Assembly (NCBI GenBank): GCA_002402105.1
Contig: NVVD01000006.1
Span: forward strand, 88,332-121,415
Source: Candidatus Cloacimonadota bacterium
Lineage (GTDB): Bacteria; Muiribacteriota; UBA6191
Length of the DNA: 33,084 nt
Direction of reading: 5' to 3'
A program made the translations under genes and the position numbers. Under the pieces are notes generated by a model. That model saw only the letters and a program-made list of their open reading frames with translations. It ran no database searches and was not told the DNA's origin. Positions 24,665 to 33,084 of the stretch are shown here, piece by piece (the first letter of the stretch is position 1; each line of letters begins with the position of its first letter).

Positions 24665-25204
24665 TTATTTTTTTAAAAACTTCTTTCCATATAGATTGAG
24701 TGAAAAGATGTTTTCAGCTTCTCCTAGTTTATCTTTAACAGCTTTGATTAATTTAAAACGAGCTTTATCTACAAGATAATCACTTTTGTCTCTATCAGCG
24801 ATATATTCAAGAACCCTATCGACAGGGTATTCATAAATACTCTGTAATTTAAAACTAACTAAGCCAAAATGTTTCTTTTTTAATATCCTAAATTGAAGTT
24901 TAGCGCTTTTATTTTTAAATTTGATTGGTATTTCTAAATACTTTTTATAAGTTATACCTTTGTATAATAGAATGGCTTTTGTTTGTTGAGTTTCAATGAT
25001 TAAATCCATTTTATCTACTTCGACTTTTGTTGTAAATTTTAAATAAATATCTACATAATCAATTCCGTATATTTGATTTTGCTCTAAAGATATGACTCTA
25101 GGAGATATGTATTTAAATTCTCTAGCTCTTGGTGTAAAAATAGCTCTTTTTATTGCAAAATTTGAGGGGTTTAATAGTAAAAAAATAAAAAGTAAATGAA
25201 TCAT
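24665..25204 (-). CDS. Secreted protein of unknown function, beta-rich
   Basis: This is a 179-residue protein I do not recognise. It opens MIHLLFIFLLLNPSNFAI, probably a signal peptide. The body is strand-rich (YGIDYVDIYLKFTTKVEVD, LDIIETQQTKAILLYKG, FGLVSFKLQSIYEY) and could be a single beta-sandwich. It ends with a lysine-rich helix. Two bases separate it from the upstream DUF4097-like gene and one base from the downstream cyclase, so the three are almost certainly one operon. A role as an envelope partner of the cyclase is conceivable but only by position. Confidence 0.6.
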   Translation of the reverse strand: MIHLLFIFLLLNPSNFAIKRAIFTPRAREFKYISPRVISLEQNQIYGIDYVDIYLKFTTKVEVDKMDLIIETQQTKAILLYKGITYKKYLEIPIKFKNKSAKLQFRILKKKHFGLVSFKLQSIYEYPVDRVLEYIADRDKSDYLVDKARFKLIKAVKDKLGEAENIFSLNLYGKKFLKK

Positions 25205-25206
25205 AA

Positions 25207-26094
25207 TTATAGTCCTTTTTCGAGCATTTCTTGTAGCTCTTCAAAAGTAATTTCTTTATTTCGATAAAGCTCGTAAATTCTTTCATCGTCTACACTTTTC
25301 TCTTTATTTTTTGATGGGTTAGTAGGTGTATTTTCAGTATTACTTTGACTGAAAACCTCATAATTTGCCTCTATTTTATCTTCAAATTGGCTGAATAAAT
25401 CCATTATATCTTCATTTTGGTCTATTGTTTCTTGTCCTATGACTTTTAGACTTTCGTTGTCTTCTATCCATTCTGGTGAATGTAAGACCCAATCAACTTT
25501 TGTGTAATTACCTGTAATAGTGGCATAATAGCTACTGTTTTTACCATGTATAGATTTTTGAGGGTGGTTAGATTGAAGAACTAAATCATCTAAGTTAAAA
25601 ACTTTAAATTTAACCATAGATGAGTCACCATCTAAATTACAGCTAGAAAATTCAGATTCATTGACTAAAATATCTGCTTGAGAGTTATTTAAAGTTAATT
25701 GAATACTACTAAATTTTGAACTTAAATAAAATTTAGAATTTAAACCTTGGCCTTTTAATATTCCGTGACTATTTTCTGCAAATAATTGGCTATTTGTAAA
25801 ATTAATTTGTCCTTCAATTTTACCTTTAAAAATGGATATTTTTGAGTTTGTTGCTTTGATGTCTATTTCTTTATCAAATTGTAAGAAAGTAATAGAAGAG
25901 TTTTCACAATTTAAATAAACTTTATAATTTTTAGGAATCAAGATAACCGTTGAAACGTCTTGTTTAAAATACCAATGGTCTAAATTACTTTTAGATAAGA
26001 AGTAGTCTTGATTATGTTTTAAACATTCATTGAGAGTTTGATTACTTTGACGAAATGAAATTTTACTAGAATTAACATCTAAATGTAAATCCAT
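25207..26094 (-). CDS. DUF4097-like beta-helix protein with SHOCT-like tail
   Basis: The 295-residue protein has a repetitive, strand-rich body (about 1-210), with recurring short asparagine- and serine-rich turns such as LNCENSSITF, IKATNSKISIFKGKIEG, INFTNSQLFAENSHG and LTLNNSQADILVNES. This is the pattern of DUF4097/GIN-type right-handed beta-helix proteins. No signal peptide is visible. The last 30 residues, DERIYELYRNKEITFEELQEMLEKGL, resemble the SHOCT short C-terminal domain often found with such proteins. The open frame extends to 26229, but the ATG at 26094 is chosen because GAAGG lies seven to eight bases before it. It is the first gene of the operon with the secreted protein and the cyclase. 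Confidence 0.6.
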   Translation of the reverse strand: MDLHLDVNSSKISFRQSNQTLNECLKHNQDYFLSKSNLDHWYFKQDVSTVILIPKNYKVYLNCENSSITFLQFDKEIDIKATNSKISIFKGKIEGQINFTNSQLFAENSHGILKGQGLNSKFYLSSKFSSIQLTLNNSQADILVNESEFSSCNLDGDSSMVKFKVFNLDDLVLQSNHPQKSIHGKNSSYYATITGNYTKVDWVLHSPEWIEDNESLKVIGQETIDQNEDIMDLFSQFEDKIEANYEVFSQSNTENTPTNPSKNKEKSVDDERIYELYRNKEITFEELQEMLEKGL

Positions 26095-26261
26095 ATAATG
26101 GCCTTCTTTGTTAGAAGATGAAATTTTACTTAAATAATAAACTTTTTGTAAGTATACTAAATATAGCATGTGAATGACATTGATTTTAGTAATTAATATT
26201 GATACTTTATTATTTATACAAAAGTACAAAATGATTTTATTTATAATGAGGTGCTCTTTTT

Positions 26262-26687
26262 ATGTGGAAACAAAATAGAATGAAAGACGGAGAATCTAAA
26301 GGTAGAGAGTTACTTGGTAATAAGTGGGATAAAATTATTGAAGCCCTATCCTCTCAAAATCAAGATATTACCAAATATATAGTTGAATGGGCCTATGGTG
26401 AAGTTTATAATAGACCTGGGTTAACTTTGAAACAAAGAGAGTTAATTTCTATTACATCTTTGGCGATGCAGGGTCGAGACTCTCAATTAAAAACGCATAT
26501 TTATGCAGCTTTAAATATAGGCTTAACAAAAGATGAAATCATGGAAACTTTTATTCATTTAGCATTATTTTCGGGCTTTCCAACCGCTCTTGATGCTATT
26601 AAAATAGCAAAAGAAATTTTTGATAAACCAAGTCCTGAAGACACTGGTGTTGACCCAAAACATATTTTAGAAAAAGATAATGCTTAA
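26262..26687 (+). CDS. Carboxymuconolactone decarboxylase-family protein
   Basis: The 141-residue all-helical protein belongs to the CMD/AhpD-like superfamily, closest in pattern to the gamma-carboxymuconolactone decarboxylase branch. It opens with RMKDGESKGRELLG, then EVYNRPGLTLKQRELISITSLAMQGRDSQLKTHIYAALNIG, then a helix ETFIHLALFSGFPTALDAI. The CxxC pair of peroxidase-type AhpD proteins is absent. The role is therefore probably decarboxylation or an unassigned reaction. Other genes of the protocatechuate pathway are not present. The TAA stop is followed at once by the ATG of the next gene. Confidence 0.85.
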   Translation: MWKQNRMKDGESKGRELLGNKWDKIIEALSSQNQDITKYIVEWAYGEVYNRPGLTLKQRELISITSLAMQGRDSQLKTHIYAALNIGLTKDEIMETFIHLALFSGFPTALDAIKIAKEIFDKPSPEDTGVDPKHILEKDNA

Positions 26688-27134
26688 ATGGGATTGATTC
26701 ATTCTTATAAAATTAAATGGTTTGAGCAAGATAATCCAAATATTTCTTACCCAGACTTTAATACTTTAGATTATGAAAAATACTTTCAATTAAGATTAGA
26801 TTTAAATCAAAAATTATATATAGATGATATTGATCATGATCTTTTCATTTCTACTTTAGAAAACTATTTGTCTAAAATAGATTGTGATATAGAGAGTAAA
26901 AATTTCTCTTTAAATGATTTATTAATTTCTCAAAAGGTAAAAGGATCTGAAAAAGTATACTTATATTGGTTTGATGAAACGATTGATGAGATGAGTCTAA
27001 ACGATGTAGACCAATATTTTTTAGACATTTGGTATAATGGAGCTGATGATATTGTTTTATTTGATAAAAACTTTTCTTTTTTTGTACGTATTTACAGTGA
27101 TGCAAAAATTGCTATAGCTAAATTTTCATCATAA
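26688..27134 (+). CDS. Unknown acidic cytoplasmic protein
   Basis: This 148-residue protein has no recognisable motif, signal peptide or membrane segment. It is rich in Asp, Tyr and Trp (IKWFEQDNPN, LYWFDETIDEMSLNDVDQYFLDIWYNGADDIVLFD) and has an alternating strand-helix character. Its ATG directly follows the stop of the CMD-family gene, so the two are surely cotranscribed. The binding site for its ribosome would lie inside the preceding gene. Confidence 0.6.
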   Translation: MGLIHSYKIKWFEQDNPNISYPDFNTLDYEKYFQLRLDLNQKLYIDDIDHDLFISTLENYLSKIDCDIESKNFSLNDLLISQKVKGSEKVYLYWFDETIDEMSLNDVDQYFLDIWYNGADDIVLFDKNFSFFVRIYSDAKIAIAKFSS

Positions 27135-27197
27135 AGTGTAACTTTTTTGTTATTATTGAGTAGTATTTTGTAGGCTTAATTATTTAATGGATAAATC

Positions 27198-30101
27198 ATG
27201 AAAAAACTATTTTTGTTAAAACTTTTCTTTATTTTTTTACTAACTCCCTTTCATCAAGCAAAAATTGGTGATTATCTTGAGTCAGCTAGCATTAAACAAA
27301 AAATAAAAGAAGAAGTAGCATCTTTAGATATAAAATTTAATGCAAAGTTTTTAGATTTAAAAGTATTTGAAGGCTTAGGTATCTCTTCTTCTTATAAATA
27401 TGAAGTAGAGCCTTCGTATAAAGATAGTTATTATACTCGAATAGACAAATGGAAACTAAACTTTGGACTTAGACCAGGAGATTTTGTAAAAGATTTTGAT
27501 TTACCTATTTCTTTAAATATTGACCAAAACTCCGAAGTTTTATTTGTTAGACAATTTAAAACTCAAAAAAAAGCTTTGCTTGCAAAACCATATACTCCAA
27601 AACGTATTCCATTTAAGGCAAAATGGGCTTTAAAAAATTTAGAAGTAGGTGATTTTGTTTCTATACCTGCTAGATTAAATATTGCTATTAACGCTTCTAT
27701 TGGTAAACAAACGGGTATTTTTTCAAGTGGGGTTTATTCTCAATATTTATTGAGTGGAGAATTTCAAATACATTTGTTTCGTATGTCAAATAATAAAATG
27801 AGAATGAGGTTAATAGCATTGCGACGTAAATCAATATCTGGTGGTGCTCACATAAAAGCTGACTTCAAAATTTTTGGAATCAAAATCATTGATAAGCAAA
27901 TAAAAAAGTTGATCGATGTTGATTTATTTAAACTTGGTATTGCTAAAGAATATGGCGATTTATTTATGCTAGATTATATTTTTGATTTAAATTATCAGGA
28001 GTCTAAAGATGCTTATAATAGTGTAATGGCCTCTACTTTAAAATTTAAAACATTAAAAATATTAAATCCATTTTTTAAAAATAAAGATATTCAAGATTCA
28101 TTGATTTCAGATTTAACTCAAGCAGAAGATTTATTCAAAGCAGATAAAAATAAGAAAAATAAACGAATTGAGCGATTATTTAAAGGTTTAAATAAATATA
28201 CTAGAACATCAAATCATTTAAAAATTGGTTTTAGTTTGATTAAGTTTAATAATAAAACAACTTATACTGAAAATCATATTTCATATTTTGATAAAAATGA
28301 ACAAAAAAGTAATTACTTTTACCCTACTTATACTAAGCTAAATGAAAGAAAATTTTTGTGGGGCTTGAGTAAATACTCTAGAATTTTTTCAGTTTCGGCT
28401 CTATTACCAACTAATGATGAAGGTGAAGTTTTAAGTTTGAGTGATTTTAGTACTTCAATGGATATTCGAGAGAAGCGTATGTGGGGTTGGGAGCAAGAAG
28501 AAGCAAAAGAAGATTTGATGAGAGCTTTATCTCCAACAATTTTTTCACAAATAGATTTTGGAGAATGGAGAACTAAAAGAAAAAGACGAAATACAAGATT
28601 CTTTTATCAGATTTTCTTTCATGAAAGTGCTCTTAAAACTTGGAAAAATTATTCATTGGAGCAGTTAAAATCAAAGTTAGATATTTATTTAAAACTTGTT
28701 CCTCTTCCAGAAAATAATAATATAAATGGGGATGTAGAAGATGTTTTTGATAATGGTTTAACTTGGGATAAAGAGCATAAAAGAGCGATAAATAAAATGC
28801 TTACAAAATTGCATGATATTTTTCAAGCTCCAAATGACTCTAAAAACTTTAAAGATAGTATTGTTAAATTAGTTAAATTGCGTAAAAATATTGCTTTTGA
28901 AATGATTGGTAATGGTTTTTTAATTTCTTTATTAGATCAACAAAACCTTTTAAACGAAGTTTCGGTAAACTTTACATGGAGTGCAAAAAATACAAAACGA
29001 GTATCGTTTGAGTTTGGAAACCATCCAAAGAGCTCTTTATATAAACAATTAGAGTATGTACAATCAATACTAAATGATCGATCTTTTGATCTTAGATACA
29101 ATCAAAACTCTCATGAAAATAGTGATAAAGAAGAAAGCGATGATAATGTTTCAAATAAATCAGAACAAAATTCAGCAGTCATAAAAGAATTTAAAATACG
29201 AGGTAACAAAGTCACTTTAAAACTACAGGCCTTAAATAATAGCTTTAGTAATTATAGCTGTAATAATTGTCCTGAATCTACCTTTTCAAATCAGTTAAAA
29301 TCTAATAATGGTTATTTTAAGATTACGGTAAGCAGAAAATGGTTAAAATCGAAGTACCCTCAATTACTTAAAAATAAGAACTATATAAATGATTTATACA
29401 AAGATAACCATAAAAATTTGGTTTTGCTTGGTTTAGACTTTGTAAAAAACCCTAAAAATAAAGATAGTGTTTCATTATCTTTGAGTTCAGTTAAAATTAA
29501 TATTCAAAAAGATTTACCATCCCCTTCTATTTCAACTCCTAAGTTTTATTCTAATCCACCTGAAAACAATTTATTATCTACATCTAACTCAAGTTTAGAG
29601 ACTTTTAAATCTTGGATCACTTACCAAAATCCAGCTGCTATAATTAATGCAGAAATTAAAGATGACTTAGTTTATTTATCTTTACAAGTTGTAAATGAAA
29701 AGCTACGAGTACTACGTTGTTTGTGTTCTGAAAATATTTTTTCCAATAAGACAAATAATAATAATGGAGGTTTTAAAGCTATTATTAGTGTAGATTTATT
29801 ATCTAAGTTTTTACCAGACTTAGCAGAAAATTTAGATTTAATTCATTCAAACTTTCGTAAAAATAAAACAATCTATATATTTACAGGTACTTTATTATTG
29901 AGTGTAGATAAACTTAATAACGAGATAAACGAAATTAAAATTATAGATGTAGAAAACTTTAAACAAGATATTTTTGTAAAAGACAGAAATGATGCTTTTA
30001 AGTTTGACGGTCCACGTAAAGATAAAAACTTTATCTACAAAGATGATAATTACCCTAATGATGGTAATGCCCTAAACTTCTTTTCAGATGTTAGACATTA
30101 A
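27198..30101 (+). CDS. Large secreted protein with a duplicated C-terminal domain, unknown function
   Basis: The 967-residue protein starts with a signal peptide (MKKLFLLKLFFIFLLTPFHQA). Residues about 30-270 are strand-rich and end in a stretch with many basic residues. Residues about 320-640 are mixed, with several Trp-rich, highly charged segments (MWGWEQEEAKEDL, EWRTKRKRRNTRFFYQIFFHESALKTW). A polar linker with many Asn/Ser/Glu near 635-660 leads to two related modules. Module 1 is about 660-755 (KVTLKLQALNNSF ... CNNC ... FSNQLKSNNGYFKITVSRKWL) and module 2 about 814-920 (LVYLSLQVVNEKL ... CLC ... FSNKTNNNNGGFKAIISVDLL). No enzyme motif is evident. I would expect a periplasmic or surface location. 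It begins 63 bases after the unknown gene and ends 12 bases before the NAD(P)H-hydrate repair gene. Confidence 0.65.
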   Translation: MKKLFLLKLFFIFLLTPFHQAKIGDYLESASIKQKIKEEVASLDIKFNAKFLDLKVFEGLGISSSYKYEVEPSYKDSYYTRIDKWKLNFGLRPGDFVKDFDLPISLNIDQNSEVLFVRQFKTQKKALLAKPYTPKRIPFKAKWALKNLEVGDFVSIPARLNIAINASIGKQTGIFSSGVYSQYLLSGEFQIHLFRMSNNKMRMRLIALRRKSISGGAHIKADFKIFGIKIIDKQIKKLIDVDLFKLGIAKEYGDLFMLDYIFDLNYQESKDAYNSVMASTLKFKTLKILNPFFKNKDIQDSLISDLTQAEDLFKADKNKKNKRIERLFKGLNKYTRTSNHLKIGFSLIKFNNKTTYTENHISYFDKNEQKSNYFYPTYTKLNERKFLWGLSKYSRIFSVSALLPTNDEGEVLSLSDFSTSMDIREKRMWGWEQEEAKEDLMRALSPTIFSQIDFGEWRTKRKRRNTRFFYQIFFHESALKTWKNYSLEQLKSKLDIYLKLVPLPENNNINGDVEDVFDNGLTWDKEHKRAINKMLTKLHDIFQAPNDSKNFKDSIVKLVKLRKNIAFEMIGNGFLISLLDQQNLLNEVSVNFTWSAKNTKRVSFEFGNHPKSSLYKQLEYVQSILNDRSFDLRYNQNSHENSDKEESDDNVSNKSEQNSAVIKEFKIRGNKVTLKLQALNNSFSNYSCNNCPESTFSNQLKSNNGYFKITVSRKWLKSKYPQLLKNKNYINDLYKDNHKNLVLLGLDFVKNPKNKDSVSLSLSSVKINIQKDLPSPSISTPKFYSNPPENNLLSTSNSSLETFKSWITYQNPAAIINAEIKDDLVYLSLQVVNEKLRVLRCLCSENIFSNKTNNNNGGFKAIISVDLLSKFLPDLAENLDLIHSNFRKNKTIYIFTGTLLLSVDKLNNEINEIKIIDVENFKQDIFVKDRNDAFKFDGPRKDKNFIYKDDNYPNDGNALNFFSDVRH

Positions 30102-30113
30102 AAGTGAGAGACT

Positions 30114-31613
30114 ATGGATGTATTTAGTTCAAATCAAATGCGTGAGTCTGATCGTTACACGATTCAAGATTTAGGAGTTCCATCTATATTATTAATGGAA
30201 CAAGCTGGCGGAGAATCATATAAAGTAATCAAAAACTTATACGATAAAGGCCACAAAGTAGCTATTATTTGTGGTAGCGGTAATAATGGTGGTGATGGTT
30301 ATGTAATTGCTAGACGATTGATTTTAGCAGATTATGATGTGACGATCTTTCAATTAAACGACCCTGTTAGCGAAGATGCAATTTATCATTATGAAATTGT
30401 TAAAAAATTTGATGTAGATATTTTAGATTTAGAACATTTTCAAAGTAACGATTGTGATGTTGTTATAGACTGTTTGTTTGGAACAGGACTATCAAGAGAT
30501 ATTTTAGATGACTTAGCAATAAATATAGATGAAATAAATAAAGTAGATCATATAGTCTCAATAGATATCTCTTCGGGTGTTTGCTCAGACTCTGGAGATA
30601 TCCGAGGTGCTTGTATAGAAGCAAATCATACGATTGTTTTACAGTTTTATAAACGTGGACACTTTTTGTATCCAGGGTCTTCTGTATCTGGTGAGCTACA
30701 TTTAGTTGATATTGGGGTTTATAAAAGTCCAAAGATGGATACGACTATTCAATTAATGAATGATTTAAAAATGAAACTACCAAAAAGAAATCCATGGTCT
30801 CATAAAGGCATGAATGGACGAGTATTAGTTATTGGTGGTTTAAAAGGTAAACTAGGAGCATTACATTTTGCTAGTTTAGCTAGTAGTCACTCTGGCACTG
30901 GGCTTGTATTTACAGGTACTTCAAGACAAGCAATGGTGCAACTTCAAATTTCTGTTCCTGAGGTTATGGGAGTAGAGCTTTCTGAATTTGATGAATATTT
31001 AGATATAACAAGAATACAAGAAGCATTAGATATTGATGCTGATTTTGTTATTTTAGGACCAGGTTTAGGTCGCCATGAATGGACAAAAGAATTTGTAAGA
31101 GAATTTTGTAGATTATGCTCTAGTCCAATTTTATTAGATGCTGATGCTCTTCATGCTTTTGAAACAGAAACCCAAATGTTTGAAATACTATCAAAGCGAA
31201 GTGCCCAAACCATTTTGACTCCCCATTTAGGTGAATTTAGTGACATGCTTAAAATGAATATGAGTGAAGTAGATAAAAATCGTATTGAATTATTGTCTTA
31301 TTGCTCTCATGAAACTAAGTCTACTATTATTTTAAAAGACTCAACTACCTTGATTTGTAGAGATGACCAAATTTTTATGCACTCTAAACCAAACTCAGTT
31401 TTAGCTAAAGGTGGTAGTGGAGATGTATTATCTGGTTTAATTGCTTCTTTTTTTGTACAAGGAATGACCGAACAAGAATCATCTATCCAAGGAGTATTGA
31501 TTCATTCATTAGGAGCTGATGTAATGAAGAGTAAATACGGAGAACATGGTGGGAGCCCATTAAGACTAATAGATTCTATTGGTACATTGATGAAAGATAG
31601 CTCTCTTAGTTAG
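30114..31613 (+). CDS. nnr: Bifunctional NAD(P)H-hydrate epimerase / ADP-dependent dehydratase
   Basis: This enzyme repairs damaged NADH and NADPH. The N-terminal YjeF domain (1 to about 215) interconverts R- and S-hydrates, and the C-terminal kinase-like domain (about 220-495) dehydrates the S-form using ADP. The 499 residues match the fused bacterial form. Visible are ESDRYTIQDLGVPSILLMEQAG, CGSGNNGGDGYVIARRL near residue 52, DCLFGTGLSR near 119, NPWSHKGMNGRVLVIGG near 224, GPGLGR near 317, LLDADALHAF near 342, LTPHLGEFSDML near 367 and LAKGGSGDVLSGLIASFF near 429. GTGAGAG precedes the ATG. The phosphodiesterase gene follows after about 110 bases. Confidence 0.95.
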   Translation: MDVFSSNQMRESDRYTIQDLGVPSILLMEQAGGESYKVIKNLYDKGHKVAIICGSGNNGGDGYVIARRLILADYDVTIFQLNDPVSEDAIYHYEIVKKFDVDILDLEHFQSNDCDVVIDCLFGTGLSRDILDDLAINIDEINKVDHIVSIDISSGVCSDSGDIRGACIEANHTIVLQFYKRGHFLYPGSSVSGELHLVDIGVYKSPKMDTTIQLMNDLKMKLPKRNPWSHKGMNGRVLVIGGLKGKLGALHFASLASSHSGTGLVFTGTSRQAMVQLQISVPEVMGVELSEFDEYLDITRIQEALDIDADFVILGPGLGRHEWTKEFVREFCRLCSSPILLDADALHAFETETQMFEILSKRSAQTILTPHLGEFSDMLKMNMSEVDKNRIELLSYCSHETKSTIILKDSTTLICRDDQIFMHSKPNSVLAKGGSGDVLSGLIASFFVQGMTEQESSIQGVLIHSLGADVMKSKYGEHGGSPLRLIDSIGTLMKDSSLS

Positions 31614-31720
31614 TAATATACAAAAAATCTTAAATATTAGTGTTTTTTAGCCTGTCTTTATTGTACAATTTCAAAAAATTAAATAAATATATATTTTTAA
31701 GTGATGTACCGAGGTTAAAT

Positions 31721-32614
31721 ATGAAAAAAATAACAAGTTTTATAGGCATATTTTCTATACTATTTAGTTTAAATAATGCTTTTGCAGAGTCCCCTTTTAT
31801 TGAGATTCATGGACACAGAGGAGCTCGTTCAATTTTACCTGAAAATACTCTTCCTGCAATTAAATACGCTTTAGAGGTTGGGGTAGATGTTTTAGAGTTT
31901 GACTTAGCTGTGACTAAAGATGATTATTTAGTTTTAAGTCATAATCCACAAATTAGTGGAGATATTTGTAAAGACAAATACGGTAATTCACTTCCCAAAA
32001 AAGGCAAGTTTATTAATAAAATGACTCTTCGTGAAGTGCAATCATATGATTGTGGGGTTTTACAAAATCCTCGTTTTAAAAATCAAAAGACTATAAAAGG
32101 TACAAAAATACCAACCTTAGATGAAGTGTTTGAGATGCTTAGAAAAAATAAGCATAAAAATGCTCAAAAAATTTGGTTTAATATTGAGACTAAAATTTAT
32201 AAAGATCATCCAGAGTATACAGTAAGCCCAAAAAAGTTTGCAAAATTACTTTATTTATCACTAAAAAAGAATCAAGTCAGACATAGAACAGTCGTCCAAT
32301 CTTTTGACTATAGAACATTAATTCGTATGAGATTACTTGATCCGTCAATTAAAATTTCAGCTTTAATAGCTAAAGCTAGACCTTCATTTACTGCAATTGC
32401 AAAAGGTTTAAATCCTGATTACATCTCCCCAAAAGCAACTCTTTTAACAAGTGATAATATTTCAATGGCACACTTTTACGGCATGAAAGTTGTCCCTTGG
32501 ACAATTAATAAAAAAGAAGATTGGGATAAATATATCATGATGGGTGTTGATGGTATTATCACTGATGACCCTAAGCCATTGGTTGATTACATGACTTCTT
32601 TACAATTAAGATAA
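31721..32614 (+). CDS. Periplasmic glycerophosphodiester phosphodiesterase
   Basis: This enzyme cleaves glycerophosphodiesters to glycerol-3-phosphate and an alcohol, with a GDPD TIM-barrel. After a signal peptide (MKKITSFIGIFSILFSLNNAFA, cut before ESP) come HGHRGARSILPENTLPAIKYAL near residue 30 and VDVLEFDLAVTKDDYLVLSHNP near 60-80, holding the catalytic His pair and the metal-binding Glu and Asp. Near the end are MKVVPWTINKKEDWDKYIMMGVDGIITDDP. At 297 residues it resembles periplasmic GlpQ but is shorter than the E. coli protein (358). The frame extends back to 31640; the ATG at 31721 has GAGG before it and begins the signal peptide. The GlpT partner is not in the window. Confidence 0.9.
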   Translation: MKKITSFIGIFSILFSLNNAFAESPFIEIHGHRGARSILPENTLPAIKYALEVGVDVLEFDLAVTKDDYLVLSHNPQISGDICKDKYGNSLPKKGKFINKMTLREVQSYDCGVLQNPRFKNQKTIKGTKIPTLDEVFEMLRKNKHKNAQKIWFNIETKIYKDHPEYTVSPKKFAKLLYLSLKKNQVRHRTVVQSFDYRTLIRMRLLDPSIKISALIAKARPSFTAIAKGLNPDYISPKATLLTSDNISMAHFYGMKVVPWTINKKEDWDKYIMMGVDGIITDDPKPLVDYMTSLQLR

Positions 32615-32683
32615 ATTTTAACACAAATTTTGAGCACCAAAATTTCTTAACATATATAAAAACAACATAAAAATGGAGCTAAA

Positions 32684-33084
32684 ATGGCAGATGATAAAAA
32701 AGTAATTTATTCAATGATGGGTGTGAGTAAGTTTTATGCAAAAACACCTGTTTTAAAAAATATTCATTTATCATACTTTTACGGGGCAAAAATTGGTGTA
32801 CTTGGGTTAAATGGTTCAGGTAAAAGTTCTTTATTAAATATTTTAGCTGGGCTTGATGAGCAATTCGACGGTAAAACGGTATTGGCACCAGGGTATACAA
32901 TTGGTTTACTTGAACAAGAGCCAAACCTAGATGAAACAAAAACAGTTAGAGAGATTGTCGAAGAAGGTTTACAAGAAGTTGTAGATTTACTAAAAGAATA
33001 CGACAAAATTAATGATGCATTTGCAGAGCCTATGAGCGACGATGCAATGAATAAACTGATTGAGAAACAAGGTAAAATACAAGA
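32684..33084 (+). CDS. ettA: Energy-dependent translational throttle EttA, N-terminal part (cut by window edge)
   Basis: This is an ABC-F family protein that binds the ribosomal E site and gates the first elongation step according to ATP/ADP ratio. About 133 residues are present and the frame is open at the window end. They follow the EttA pattern closely: VIYSMMGVSKFYAKTPVLKN, YGAKIGVLGLNGSGKSSLLNILAG (Walker A near residue 40-48), APGYTIGLLEQEPNLDETKTVREIVEEG, and the start of the linker arm. TGGAG lies before the ATG. The signature motifs and second ATPase domain lie outside the window. Confidence 0.9.
   Translation, partial: MADDKKVIYSMMGVSKFYAKTPVLKNIHLSYFYGAKIGVLGLNGSGKSSLLNILAGLDEQFDGKTVLAPGYTIGLLEQEPNLDETKTVREIVEEGLQEVVDLLKEYDKINDAFAEPMSDDAMNKLIEKQGKIQ

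Noticed and set aside
32627..32648. AAATTTT/AAAATTT hairpin after the phosphodiesterase gene as a terminator
   Set aside because: The seven-base stem is A/T only and no T-run follows, so it is weak in a genome of this composition.
32679..32939. Minus-strand frames at the right edge
   Set aside because: They lie opposite ettA, whose plus-strand translation matches the family fully.

Overview
The window is strongly AT-rich (roughly 30% GC by eye, not counted), with densely packed genes, several start/stop overlaps and short intergenic hairpins. Markers of a Gram-negative envelope are TatA, a small outer-membrane beta-barrel candidate, a periplasmic glycerophosphodiester phosphodiesterase and several signal-peptide proteins. 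ComM, AsnB, MmcQ/YjbR, EttA and a fused NnrE-NnrD fit a proteobacterial-type genome. I cannot name the organism. A low-GC marine or predatory lineage related to the Bdellovibrionota, or another low-GC proteobacterial group, is possible, but that is only an impression.

Layout. (1) 1-5561, all on the minus strand: an AAA-ATPase/PD-(D/E)XK protein, an Rpn-like PD-(D/E)XK protein with a repeated coiled-coil tail, then sbcD and a truncated sbcC. This is a run of nuclease-type genes. (2) 5562-8955: an intergenic palindromic repeat, a MoeB/ThiF-rhodanese fusion on the plus strand, a convergent hairpin, and asnB on the minus strand with a good sigma70 promoter. (3) 8956-13862, plus strand: a short single-stranded DNA-binding protein without an acidic tail, comM, a secreted unknown, a 190-residue protein with 23 cysteines, an MmcQ/YjbR protein and a BCCT transporter. 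(4) 19777-13857, minus strand: four genes that overlap end to end, namely a 960-residue envelope TPR protein, a ten-repeat TPR protein, a FecCD-type permease and its ATPase. (5) 19906-21955, plus strand: recQ and tatA. (6) 21956-22205: a second copy of the palindromic repeat and three stacked hairpins. (7) 26094-22210, minus strand: a DUF4097-like protein, a secreted unknown and a class III nucleotide cyclase, with a barrel protein beyond them. (8) 26262-33084, plus strand: a carboxymuconolactone-decarboxylase-family protein, an unknown, a 967-residue secreted protein with an internal duplication, the NAD(P)H-hydrate repair enzyme, a glycerophosphodiesterase and the start of ettA.

Most genes are housekeeping: DNA repair and transformation (SbcCD, SSB, ComM, RecQ), sulfur transfer, asparagine synthesis, osmolyte and metal/cofactor uptake, protein export, and repair of damaged NADH. 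The parts least explained by known families are the overlapping TPR-TPR-permease-ATPase operon, the DUF4097-like/secreted/cyclase operon, the cysteine-rich protein beside comM, the 967-residue duplicated protein, and the palindromic repeat present in two intergenic regions in opposite orientations. I see no tRNA, rRNA, CRISPR array or intact insertion sequence.
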